NCBI GenBank assembly: GCA_019918135.1
Contig: WBZZ01006436.1
Span: 70,001 to 92,500, forward strand
DNA: 22,500 bases
Direction: 5' to 3'
From: Paulinella micropora
Lineage: Eukaryota; Cercozoa; Imbricatea; Euglyphida; Paulinellidae
The stretch's first letter is position 1. Each line of letters opens with the position of its first letter. Position numbers and translations under genes: made by a program. Below are positions 7,939 to 15,880 of this stretch, in pieces. The notes beneath the pieces were generated by a model, which was given only the letters and a program-made list of their open reading frames with translations, was not told the DNA's origin and did not search any database.

Positions 7939-8832
7939 TTGATGGGCTTGTCAATGGTGGATGCCTATGCAATGAGGCCTCCTGAGATTGCTCGAGTGGA
8001 TGTAACGAATTTGAGCCTTGTAGAATTTTTTTCAAGATTCTTCAGAAAGAAAGGTCGTTGGCACAGATACACAACACCTGTGACAGTGACGATCACCCCG
8101 ACACTCCCGCGCTGGGAAAAACATGCAAGGCACGCGGACTGGTGTTATCAACAGCTGATAGCTCAACATCCGTGGCGTGGGGAGCGTCCGTACGATGAAC
8201 TCACCTCTCCACAAGAGCTTCGATCTGAATACCAGAGGTTCCTTACGTACCACAAGCATTTGCGAGTAGAGTGGATCAGAACGTCAGTGGCTGAAGCAAG
8301 GGCCGACCTGAATCGTCGCCAAGGGAAAGCTGATAAATCCAGCGCGAAGGATAATGATACAAGTTCGGAGTCGTCAGATGCTTCCAGCGGCGAAGAAGAT
8401 GAAGCAGGTGAGACCAGTGCGTTTGCTGACGAAAACGAAGACACCTACTCCACTAAAAGGTCAAGGATGCAGACTAAAGGTCAGAAAGCATTGCAGCAGG
8501 TAGCAAGAAAGCTGACGGAACTAGACATGGTGGATGAAACGGGGCCTGCACGAAAGGATGATTCTGGCGATGCATCGGGATTTGGGAGAGTATTCGACGC
8601 CGCATATCGTGACAATATGATAGAAAGACTTAACTTAAGTGAGGAACAGATAAGCATGCTCTCCACATGGACCGCAAATCAGCGAGCTCCTGTCTTCGAC
8701 CGTGGTCAATTACCAGATGGCGACTTTACTCAAGGTGCGAATGCTGAACAGAAAGTTTCGTTATTACACATTCAGGATGAGATACGAAGGATCAGCGAGT
8801 TGCTGGATGCGGAGTCTGGGACAGGGGTCTGA
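7939..8832 (+). CDS. Exon 11 (part 1): linker leading to the Pif1 helicase
   Basis: The open frame starts GLSMVDAYAMRPPEI and then NLSLVEFFSRFF, the D-x-Y-x-x-RP...L-x-x-F block that normally precedes the helicase in Helitron/Pif1 proteins. It continues with a basic segment, a tyrosine/tryptophan-rich part (ADWCYQQLIAQHPWRGERPY), a Ser/Glu/Asp-rich disordered stretch, and LNLSEEQISMLSTWT, which resembles the L-N-x-x-Q motif Q of Pif1 helicases. It closes at 8832 through a one-base slip; the adjacent frame then carries the Walker A motif. Confidence 0.65.
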   Translation: MMGLSMVDAYAMRPPEIARVDVTNLSLVEFFSRFFRKKGRWHRYTTPVTVTITPTLPRWEKHARHADWCYQQLIAQHPWRGERPYDELTSPQELRSEYQRFLTYHKHLRVEWIRTSVAEARADLNRRQGKADKSSAKDNDTSSESSDASSGEEDEAGETSAFADENEDTYSTKRSRMQTKGQKALQQVARKLTELDMVDETGPARKDDSGDASGFGRVFDAAYRDNMIERLNLSEEQISMLSTWTANQRAPVFDRGQLPDGDFTQGANAEQKVSLLHIQDEIRRISELLDAESGTGV

Positions 8833-9455
8833 GCGAAAGCAGGGAGTGGGCCAAGATTGCTTGCGGTTTGTTTATCACAGGTAGTGGTGGGACAGGCAAG
8901 TCGTGGTTGATCAACAGAGCTTTGCAGCTCCTAGAACAAGCTTACCAAGGCTATATACTCACTGCCACTACGGGCAAGGCAGAGCCTCGATTGGTGGCCA
9001 GACCATAGCATCCGCTGTCAATCTACCGTGTGGGGAAGATCAGGAAAAACCGCTGATAGAGATGCATAATGGTTGCAGATATCTTAGTGAGCTCCAAGCA
9101 AAGTGGCGCGACAAGAAGTGGCTCATTATTGATGAGATCAGCATGTTAGGGAAGAAAGGATGGTATTGGCTTAATCAGCATCTGCGTGAGATCTGCGCTC
9201 CTTGTGATGAAGACTTTGGCGGGCTGCGTCTAATCATAGTTGGAGACATTGGGCAGCTTCCGCCCGTGCTAGATCCCGCACCCTGGGAGCGAGACAAACC
9301 GGGACGGCCTTGGGAAGCGATTGGAACCAAGTTATACCAACGTGCCACCTCCAAAGTGGTGTTTCTGGAAGATGAGGTAAGGCTGGACCGAAGTTCACAC
9401 ATTACCAAGTTTTCAAGGAGTTTCTGAGACGGTATCAGTATGATCTCTGCATCCG
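8829..9455 (+). pseudogene. Pif1-type helicase core, truncated
   Basis: LFITGSGGTGKSWLINRAL carries Walker A (8880-8903). LTATTGKA then changes frame near 8983 and continues SIGGQTIASAVNLP (motif Ia). Walker B is KWLIIDEISML (DEIS from 9131), and motif III is LIIVGDIGQLPPV (GDIGQLPP from 9242). VVFLEDEVRLD corresponds to the start of motif IV. After another slip, YQVFKEFLRRYQYDL fits the family up to about 9450. Motifs V and VI are absent: the sequence turns AT-rich exactly where the nested transposon begins. ATP-binding motifs are intact in residues but split across frames. Confidence 0.85.
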
Positions 9456-9481
9456 TATCAAATCCTAATTAAATTAATGAA

Positions 9482-9523
9482 ATTCAAATTTAAATTAAAC
9501 TGTAATTTGAAATTTTTCAAGTT
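9482..9523 (+). repeat. Left inverted-repeat arm of the nested transposon
   Basis: This 42-base arm begins ATTCAAATTTAAATT and ends TTTTTCAAGTT; 36/42 match the reverse complement of 13457-13498. It lies 26 bases inside the point where helicase coding stops. Confidence 0.6.
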
Positions 9524-9694
9524 AGAAGAGAAAGTCATAACTATTAATATCACTATGACTTGGAAGTTGAATTGAAATACATATGATTTTTGTTACTTTC
9601 AAATCAAAATAAGAATAAGTTTGAATTTCAATAATATTAATTTATTAAATTCATATTGAAATTAAAATTGAAAAAAAATGAATCGATTTAATAT
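9524..9694. other. AT-rich subterminal region
   Basis: A strongly AT-rich stretch between the left arm and the 3' end of the minus-strand gene. It probably holds the terminator and poly(A) signal of that gene, but I could not single one out. No ORF of note. Confidence 0.5.
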
Positions 9695-10036
9695 CTAATG
9701 GCGACGTGAAGGGCGTTCCTGCCTCGGCCTGCCTCTCCTACCTCTAACTGGTGGCAGCATCGGCCGAGGAGCTTGCGGTGGCAGCCCGAGCTCTGGAGGC
9801 CACCAATTCAATGATCTGCCGCCGATAGTATTCAACAAAACCTGATTTGGCGTCAAGCCCTTTGAATCTACCGTGAATCGAAAAGCTATAGCTGGCTGAT
9901 CACGAAATGTTTTGATGTTGAGAAGCCCTGTTGTAACTGTGGCTTCAAAGTAGTGATATTTCCGGAGATCAGGAATACCTTTCACCTTGTGACGGTATTT
10001 CTCATCTCTGTTGAGTGGTTGCTCAAAAACAAAGGT
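9695..10036 (-). pseudogene. Transposase C-terminal part with AT-hook-like end
   Basis: In the frame after the slip the sequence reads FEQPLNRDEKYRHKVKG, then IPDLRKYHYFEATVTTGLLN and a beta-rich segment, and ends PPVRGRRGRPRQERPSRRH before TAA. RGRRGRPRQ contains the R-G-R-P core of an AT-hook, which would bind the minor groove of AT-rich DNA, fitting the AT-rich ends of this element. A tgt/tga codon just upstream blocks this frame, so a one-base indel at about 10037 is assumed. Confidence 0.6.
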
Positions 10037-10956
10037 TCAGAGTTTGAAAGTTTGTTTTTGATAAGCCAACCAAGATCTCTCAAAGTTTCCCAAATCCAAT
10101 CTTCGTGAAGAGCCATGTACGCCACCATTTGAGCAATCTTGCCCGCATGTGAGTCGCACAGGTTTTTACCGTGATTGGAAGCCCAGAAATTCTACTCAAA
10201 ATGTTCGACCCAAGTTTGCTTAACACTGATGATGGTAGCCTCCGCGAGTGAAAATCTTTGTTTGTAGTGCTTGCGACCCCCGTCGGACCACTGAATAACT
10301 TTTGTTTTTCGTGGGGCTGGCAACAGCTTAATGACTCTGTCCAAAATGTCATTTTGCCACTGCCTGTAAAAGAAGAAGTCATTAGTTCCTTGTTTTTCTT
10401 CTTGTTGGGGAAGAGTATCTATGTACTTTCGCTTCAGCCCACCCAGCCCGTCACCGTATAATATCACAGCTATACTATCGTCGATATCTCGGGTTTTGCC
10501 ACCGCCCACGCTCATTTGTGAAAAATCAAAGATCATGAGCACATATGAAAGTTTTGTTCAGACCTTCTCAAGGTCATCATCAAAACATTTCATATTTTCT
10601 TTGGCTTTGAAATGATGCTCAGCGTTCTTGATATCAGCTTCAAGTTTCTTCTTCTCCTTCTCCTCTTCTCTCTCCAACTCCCTCCTACCGTCTATCTCTT
10701 GCAAGTCAGCTAGCCGAATAGTTTTCTGAGAGTGTGATCGGCAGGTGGGGCACTTTCCCCACACCTTACTGTGCTGGCATTCAATCCAGTGCTGATTATG
10801 CAATCTAGTCCACTCAGCACGCAAAGCGGGTGTACAAGTCGTTTGAGCTCTGAATGTGGGCGGATAAGGAATTGACCAAACTGTCGAGTCCAAAAGCAGT
10901 GTGCCGCTGCTAAAGTCATTCGGACCTGCGCGTGGTTGGCATGTAACACGGAGCTC
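10037..10956 (-). pseudogene. Transposase exon 3 (catalytic core with two in-frame stops)
   Basis: One frame runs the whole length. It carries the HWIECQHSKVWGKCPTC cluster, a Glu/Lys-rich helix (about 10690-10600), TGA at 10558, then YVLMIFDFSQM and VILYGDGLGGLKRKYIDTL. KTKVIQWSDGGRKHYKQRF, TAG at 10192 and FWASNHGKNLCDSHAGK follow. The text on both sides of each stop reads as one protein: CGA to TGA explains the first and TGG to TAG the second. The core resembles uncharacterised transposase-like proteins with SDGG...NHGK...CD motifs; that likeness is from memory and not tested. Confidence 0.6.
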
Positions 10957-11111
10957 CTGTGAAATCAAATTGAAGGAAATTACTAAGCTTCAATCTCGTG
11001 TCATGCTTCGAATTCGCAATTAAACATGACATGAAGTTGTAGCTAAAAAAATATGCAAGGGCTACCATACCATAGCCCTTGCACTGGGTGGTGTGTAAAT
11101 AAATGTGGTAC

Positions 11112-11526
11112 CGACATCCATGGCGACACTCGTTGCCGTTCCACAACCGCACTCACGTGTGGGAGAAAAGCTCTCTTCTTGATAAACGAGCCCCACATAA
11201 GCTGCCACTGAAACAACCTTGCCCGCAAAGCCTGATCCTCTTCAAATAAAACCAAATTTCTTTGAAGGCGCTTTGGCTGGTCCTCCAACTTTGGGCTTAC
11301 ATCAAATGATTGCACTTGAGGTGGGGGCTTCGGCTTTCCTGGTTTGGTAATCTCTCTCCTCTCGCCTTGGCACACATGCTCCTTTCGCGACACATGAAAA
11401 GTTGGAGGATTGCAACCCTCACACTGCCAAAACCCCTCCTCCCCTGCTTCGAAAGCCACAGCGAGCTGATCCTGATTTCTGCGAATCTTTTGCTTTCGAT
11501 TATGAACATACACTTCACCGCTCTTG
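11112..11526 (-). CDS. Transposase exon 2 (zinc-finger segment)
   Basis: The exon begins at a CTAG acceptor and encodes SGEVYVHNRKQKIRRNQDQL, then a finger WQCEGCNPPTFHVSRKEHVC (Cys, Cys, His, Cys spaced for zinc), a Pro/Lys-rich linker, and a Trp-rich helix FQWQLMWGSFIKKRAF. It ends SPWMS at donor TCG|GTACC in phase 0 and joins the exon starting at 10956 in phase 0. The following intron is 155 bases and ends TTTCACAG. Confidence 0.65.
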
Positions 11527-11547
11527 CTAGCTGCTGCAATGGCCTTT

Positions 11548-11604
<57 letters not shown>

Positions 11605-11669
11605 ACGTTGCAATGCCATGTATGGTTGTATGTAATATTGTGAAAAGGAAGGGGGGGGGGGGGGCTTAC
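11527..11669 (-). other. Intron carrying A52 and G14 runs (T52 and C14 in sense)
   Basis: This 143-base intron lies between transposase exons 1 and 2. In the sense of transcription it begins GTAAGC followed by C14 (G14 on plus, 11651-11664), and near its 3' end has T52 (A52 on plus, 11551-11602) before GCTAAAGGCC...CTAG. The T run would act as an extended polypyrimidine tract. No ORF across the run is meaningful. Confidence 0.7.
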
Positions 11670-12274
11670 CGGCAGCAATAAACAGAAAAGCTGGCATAAT
11701 CATTGTAAACCTTACTCTCGGTGATGTACTCAACGAACTCAACACCGCTGCGAATATGCCTATCATGGGATGCGTGAAACTTTGACAAATAAATCTCCAG
11801 CCCCAGCGCATTCAGCCCCATCTGCTGCGCCACGTTGTCGAAGTCAATAGAGGTGGTAAGGAAAGTATTACCACGAAAAGCACGCAATGCTGCCAGATTG
11901 CGAACAGCAAGTAGCTTAACTGAAATTTCAGACAGCTCGAAATATTCCTGAGCTTCTCCTAAAATTGCACGAACTTGCGGCGATACCGAGAGAGGAGTGA
12001 CACTTGGAAGGTCCTTCGTATCTTCCAGTACTCGCGCAAACATAGCGAAACCCACTTTAGCAAACTCAACGAGCACCGACTTTGAATCTGCCTCCAAAAG
12101 ACTGGACACCTCAGAGCCCAGGGATTCCAACAAAAAATCAATTATAGAAATCTTTTTGGTTGGATGTGTGGGCGGTCGAACATTGCTTTTTTTTTCTTCC
12201 TCAAAGGACACAATCAAACCCTCTTGGTGGCTATCCCCCCTGACGGAATGAAGCACTAAACACTCGGCCTTCAT
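11670..12274 (-). CDS. Transposase exon 1 (N-terminal helical region)
   Basis: Reading from ATG 12274 the exon encodes MKAECLVLHSVRGDSHQEG, then largely helical, leucine-rich sequence (IIDFLLESLGSEVSSLLEAD; LLAVRNLAALRAFRGNTFL) ending YNDYASFSVYCC. No known domain was recognised. The donor on the minus strand is GCCG|GTAAGC, in phase 2. The frame is also open upstream to at least 12380, so an earlier start or upstream exon is possible. Confidence 0.6.
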
Positions 12275-12318
12275 CTTCCGTGACCGTGGGGCGACGGATG
12301 CATGCGAAGGAGAACAGG

Positions 12319-13047
12319 ATGGCAACGACTCCAAATGGGAACCACAAAGGTCGGCAGCAGCCTGTGGGGAGACATGGCAAGCATTGTCCTTGCCTGCAAT
12401 TCACAACTACCGGGTCTCGCGTCTTTTCATTAATTTTATTTACTACGCATGAAAACTTGTTTTTAGGCCAGCGAACGAAACAAGAAAGAAAACGCCAAGT
12501 TGCGTAAGGTCTTGTAACGTTTTGCTGGGCCCATACTGACCCATGTATGTGTGAGGTTGCAGGAACTGGCTCAATTCAAGAAAGGTCACAGCGAACTGGA
12601 AGATTGCAAGGGCAAACTGGAAAAGAGCAACGCTGACCTTGAGGCTAGTGCCAAGTCACTTGCCGACGCATTGGACAACGCGAACGAGGAGAAGGAGTCT
12701 TACAAGTTGAAATATGCCGCGATGAAGAAAGAGCTCCAATCCGCTCAGGCTGAGTTGGAAGCTCTCCGAATCAGAGGTCCCCCCCGCCTTTTGCCAACGT
12801 TTATATTTCCTTTATTTTGTGAGGTGGTGGCCATGGATCAGAACATCACTCGCAACGCAAGAAAGAGAGAGATGCTTCCCAATCACGATCATCATCCCCG
12901 CCACCCGTGAAGGGAAAGTGCAAAAGCCATCACAAACCGTGGTCAAAACAAGAACGTCGATCGTGTGACGATTCAACTGACGGAGAGTCTGACGACTACA
13001 GAAAGAAAAACACACCGCAGCGACTAAAGAAATGTTGCCATCATTGA
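12319..13047 (+). CDS. Intact four-exon coiled-coil, basic protein (193 residues), carried by the nested transposon
   Basis: Exons 12319-12420, 12467-12508, 12563-12776 and 12824-13047 join as ATG to TGA with no stop and matching phases (0, 0, 1). The introns are 46, 54 and 47 bases, with donors GTCTT, GTCTT and GTCCC and acceptors TTTTAG, TTGCAG and TGTGAG. The protein has a polar N-terminus with HCPC, then a strong coiled coil of about 80 residues (ELAQFKKGHSELEDCKGKLE ... LKYAAMKKELQSAQAELEAL). Its Ser/Arg/His/Lys-rich tail includes SRSSSPPPVKGK and ends QRLKKCCHH. A coiled coil with a basic tail suits an oligomeric DNA- or protein-binding accessory factor; function unknown. Its ATG lies 44 bases from the minus-strand transposase ATG in divergent orientation. 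It could be a transposon accessory gene or a captured host fragment. Confidence 0.65.
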
Positions 13048-13456
13048 TCGGCGAACGTCCCTGTGCTGTGATTGACTCATATCCAATACCGTGACATGAA
13101 CGTGAAGCTTTAGGCAGTTTATTTTTTAAAACTATTAAAATAAACTATTTTCATTCTGAATTTTGAAAATATTATTAATAATTGTTTTACGGAAACACTT
13201 TTAATAATTGAACTGACTTAAGTGTAGTCTGAGTGTCACAGTGACGAAATTAAAACAGATTCACTTTTTTTTTCAATTTTAATTTTTAAACTCAACTTGA
13301 AGTCTAATAAGCTTCCACACCGGTTTTATGCTTCAAAAACATTATAAATATGCTGAACAAGCTAGTATTAATATTATTTCATGCATAGTTCAAGTAGTCG
13401 GTGAGTATGTACAGCTAGTACAAGTGAGTGGAAAGTAGTCACTGCCACCAGTGATC
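13048..13456. other. AT-rich subterminal region of the nested transposon
   Basis: No ORF of note. AT-rich stretches such as TTTTTAAAACTATTAAAATAA are followed by short direct repeats near 13401-13445 (CAAGTAGTCGGTGAGTA; ACAAGTGAGTGGAAAGTAG). It probably includes the terminator of the coiled-coil gene. Confidence 0.45.
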
Positions 13457-13498
13457 AACTTGAAAATTTTCAAGTCACATTTGAATTTGAATTTGAAT
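13457..13498 (-). repeat. Right inverted-repeat arm of the nested transposon
   Basis: Its reverse complement matches 9482-9523 at 36 of 42 positions without gaps. It includes TTTGAATTTGAATTTGAAT, a short repeat that could inflate the match. Confidence 0.6.
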
Positions 13499-13525
13499 CT
13501 GAAGTAATATTATTAGCATTTGATA

Positions 13526-13934
13526 AATAAATATAATTCAGTTGATTTTGATGTAAAACAACATAAAAACAAACAAAAACCAAGCTCAGGCAAGCGAAAA
13601 CCACTATTTAGCCAAGAAATTGCCAACGGTCGAAAAACAGTTGTAACGGCTAGAAATTCAAATTTGTTTAAATTTTTTGTTTGAAATAGTTAAAATACAT
13701 TACAATCTTTCGTTTTCATGCTACTCCCATCAATTTTCACAACTTTCATACTTACCATGCAAGTTAGCATCCACTTTATCCTGTCAAGTAATATGTAATA
13801 GACATATATATAGATCATGTGAAAGTACGTAGTTATAGTGATGACATCCAAAGAAGTGACAACATAAATATGTAATATTCTTATAATAATGCATATGTAC
13901 AATCTATAAGTATCGCACCTATGAACATAAATCA
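13526..13934. other. AT-rich region without genes
   Basis: I see no ORF with convincing composition and no continuation of the Helitron helicase. A slightly GC-richer island at about 13580-13650 has no coding frame. Confidence 0.5.
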
Positions 13935-14340
13935 AAAACAATTTGGAAGCGCTTCCCGTAAAGGGGGTAAAAACTTAAAAAAAAATATTGGCGGGTTTGT
14001 ACTTTCTGAAGGGGGGACCCAGGTCTGTCGACTCACAAGGAGCGATGAAACACCCTTCGTCCCACCCACAACCAGAGTTCCAATTTTGCCTCTTATTATG
14101 TATATAAATATGAGCATAAGTTAGGGAGGGGGGGGGTATTTTGAAGTATTCGAATGTCAGTAAGGGTTATCAGCCCTCACCCGTCCCCGCGTGTGGGCTC
14201 CAAACCTACGCATAACCCCAAGGCGAGAGGAGGCGAATCCGAAGACCGACCCGTCACACAAGGGAATGACACTTGGTTGAGCACGACAGGCCGCACACAT
14301 GTTGACGACCTTCTGCATGTGGTTTCCATGTCAGTCGGGG
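13935..14340. other. Intergenic region with a GGAAGCGCTTCC palindrome
   Basis: GGAAGCGCTTCCCGTA (about 13944-13959), embedded in TTGGAAGCGCTTCCCGTAAA, recurs in altered form near 19628. A G9 run lies at 14128-14136. The segment 14160-14340 is GC-rich without a recognised gene. Confidence 0.45.
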
Positions 14341-14680
14341 GATGATATTTGCAGAGATACAGCGTTTAGGTGGTCTGGTTCTGAATGTTCCATCTTTATC
14401 TCCTTCTGGGTCCTTCTTGGTCCTATTCATTATCTCCATCTTGGGCTCCTCCGGGATCATTAGCTTCCTCTGGAAATCCTTTCTAGGTCTGATTATTGCT
14501 TAGGGTGTTCTTTTGGGTTCCTTTCTGGGTCTAGTAGGGGAATTTTAACTGCAGAAATATAGTGTTCAGGAAATCCGGCTGTGTACGTTCCGTCTTTAGC
14601 TCCTTCTGGGTCCTCATGTGTTCTATTCATTATCTCCATCCTGAGCTCCTCCGGGATCATTGGCTTCATCTTGAACTACT
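14341..14680 (-). repeat. 200-bp direct duplication with minus-strand coding signature
   Basis: Blocks ending at 14460 and 14660 share a 26-codon minus-strand stretch without gaps. Both read MIPEE then MEIMNRT, DPEG and KDGT; about four of ten codon differences are silent. It is probably a fossil of a polar, Glu/Lys-rich protein repeat, not an intact gene. Confidence 0.55.
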
Positions 14681-14689
14681 TTGGGGTCT

Positions 14690-15760
14690 GGTTGTTGTTT
14701 CAGGCATCTTGTTCTTGAGTTACTTCTGGTTCCATTAGGACCGTTCTTGGGATCCGCTTCCGTCCCGTCCTTAGCTAGTTCCTGAGTCTCCGGTGTTAGG
14801 CTAGTTTGATTAGATCGTATTAAGTTGTGTATGGGTATGTAGGTAAGGGAAAATCCCTGCCTGTGTGTGGGCACTTGTAACACTTGTCCTAGGTATTTGG
14901 TAATGGTATTTTCCTTGTCGTTGGGATAGAATGTGTGTGAGGAATTCATGGGCGCACCCTGGTTGGGTGTGTGGGGCGTCTTTAGCGAGTGAGTGTATCT
15001 CGGGTCTATGTGTTCGGCATTGTTGGTGTATTTTCCCTGTAATCATACTAGGCATCGATTCTCCTATTGTGGCTAGAACTTCGGCCAGTCAGCGGATCGT
15101 GTGTGAGTCCTGGTGGGTTGTGAGATCCGGGGCGTGTTGCATCATCTGGATTAGCTTTGCAATTGGGAGATCACGCCAGGGGCCCGTTGGGATTGATTTT
15201 TGCATTCAGGAGATTAATGGAGTAATATACTGGATGACGCTGTTAGCGAAGCTGACTGTCTTGCCCCAGTTAGGCAGTGTTTTCCAGCAGCCAGGGAGCA
15301 AGCTTGGTGTTGTTTGCGGTGGGGCCAGGATAGTTGTTGTGGGTGTGGAAGTTTCCCTTGTCGCGTCCTGTTCGCTCATTTTCATGCAACCGATTGATCT
15401 GTACAGGTCCACTGTCGACTCCAAACCGAAGTGGTGCTCCGTGTTTGAAGAAGGCGAGGTCCTGTCCAATATCAGTGTTCCTAGATGTATCAGGATCCCT
15501 GTCGACTCCAAGCTGGAGTGGTGCTCCGTGTCTGAAGATGACGAGATCCTGCCTAGTGACGGAGTTGCTAGGTGTGGGCGAATGTATGGATTAGGTTGCT
15601 TGACAAGTGGTCGTTGCAGAGGGAGAGAGGGCTGGTGGTTGCGTTGTTGGCTGGCGAACAGGGGCTGCACTCTAAGTCGCGTCGGGTAAGCGGGCGTCGC
15701 GGGCCAGGTCGTTGAGTGGGGGTTCTTCGGGCTTGGTGCCCCCTTGTCGGTAGGGTCCAT
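14690..15760 (-). pseudogene. Minus-strand coding fossil in repeat copy 1 (unknown protein)
   Basis: On the minus strand the copies encode polar, low-cysteine sequence: CWKTLPNWGKT, SIPTGPWRDLPIAKLIQ, MMQHAPDL, LAEVLATIGESMPSM, NSSHTFYPNDKENTITKYLG. Plus-strand readings of the same DNA are Cys/Trp-rich and less protein-like. In-frame stops differ between copies, so this is a decayed gene. No reverse transcriptase, transposase or other known motif was seen. It could be a Gag-like or ORF1-like remnant, which is only a guess. Confidence 0.45.
15414..15587. repeat. 87-bp internal duplication within each array unit
   Basis: GTCGACTCCAA starts at 15414 and 15501 (spacing 87), and again in copies 2 and 3. 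The two halves have diverged alike in all three copies, so this duplication came before the triplication. Confidence 0.8.
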
Positions 15761-15806
15761 GTGATCTATCTCCGGGTGAGCCTTCCCCTGGGAGGGGAAA
15801 GATAGA

Positions 15807-15880
<74 letters not shown>

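Larger units (their letters stand above)
581..9455 (+). mobile_element. Decayed Helitron-type rolling-circle transposon (5' part and coding region)
   Basis: The element is recognised by its coding content: DUF6570-like domain, Helitron Rep domain with HUH and tyrosine motifs, and Pif1-type helicase motifs, all on one strand in the canonical order. The right end is lost: helicase similarity stops near 9455, at the left edge of a second transposon, and does not resume after 13525. No Helitron 3' terminal hairpin with CTRR was found. The left boundary is set tentatively at the last upstream palindromic repeat. Confidence 0.75.
847..9455 (+). pseudogene. Helitron-type Rep/Pif1 replicase-helicase, multi-exon and degraded
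   Basis: In Helitrons this product nicks single strands with the HUH/tyrosine Rep domain and unwinds DNA with the Pif1 helicase during rolling-circle transposition. From ATG 847 about ten exons can be joined, most with matching splice phases: 1068/1146, 1846/1940, 2047/2161, 3075/3170, 3410/3465, 3925/3994, 5017/5115 and 6288/6486. Disabling changes are frameshifts near 2673, 5268, 5915, 7012, 7634, 7830-7940, 8825 and 8983, and in-frame stops at 5797, 5833 and 6174. A few indels sit in short runs and could be sequencing errors, but the stops are substitutions. The helicase lacks its C-terminal motifs because the gene is cut near 9455. Identity as a Helitron-type replicase is secure; exact exon ends are inferred. 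Confidence 0.85.
9695..12274 (-). pseudogene. DDE-like transposase gene, multi-exon, minus strand, degraded
   Basis: Exons (plus coordinates): about 12274-11670, 11526-11112, and 10956 down to about 10037 with two in-frame stops (TGA 10560-10558, TAG 10194-10192), then 10036-9695 after a probable one-base slip. Splice phases match at the first two junctions (phase 2; phase 0). The protein would have an N-terminal helical region, a C-x2-C...H...C finger (WQCEGCNPPTFHVSRKEHVC), a second Cys/His cluster (HWIECQHSKVWGKCPTC), a charged helix, then a core: MIFDFSQM, VIQWSDGGRKHYK and FWASNHGKNLCDSHAGKIAQ. Spaced Asp residues in strand contexts plus NHGK suggest an RNase-H-like DDE transposase; the superfamily is not recognised. 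The C-terminus is RGRRGRPRQERPSRRH. The start could be ATG 12274 or lie further upstream, since the frame stays open. Confidence 0.6.
9456..13525. mobile_element. Nested DNA transposon interrupting the Helitron helicase
   Basis: The segment is bounded by AT-rich ends with an inverted match: 9482-9523 aligns ungapped with the reverse complement of 13457-13498 at 36 of 42 bases. Outside this, TATCAAATCCTA (9456-9467) corresponds to TATCAAATGCTA in the complement of about 13514-13525. Inside are a minus-strand transposase-like gene and a plus-strand coiled-coil gene. No clear target duplication was seen at these limits, so the ends may be off by some tens of bases. The low-complexity AT composition makes the arms less decisive than their length suggests. 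Confidence 0.6.

Noticed and set aside
10080..10382. Independent minus-strand gene in this interval
   Set aside because: It is an alternative frame overlapping the transposase core; the core frame carries the recognisable motifs.
13526..13934. Continuation of the Helitron helicase after the insert
   Set aside because: No motif V or VI in any frame; the stretch is AT-rich and non-coding, so the rest of the helicase appears lost.
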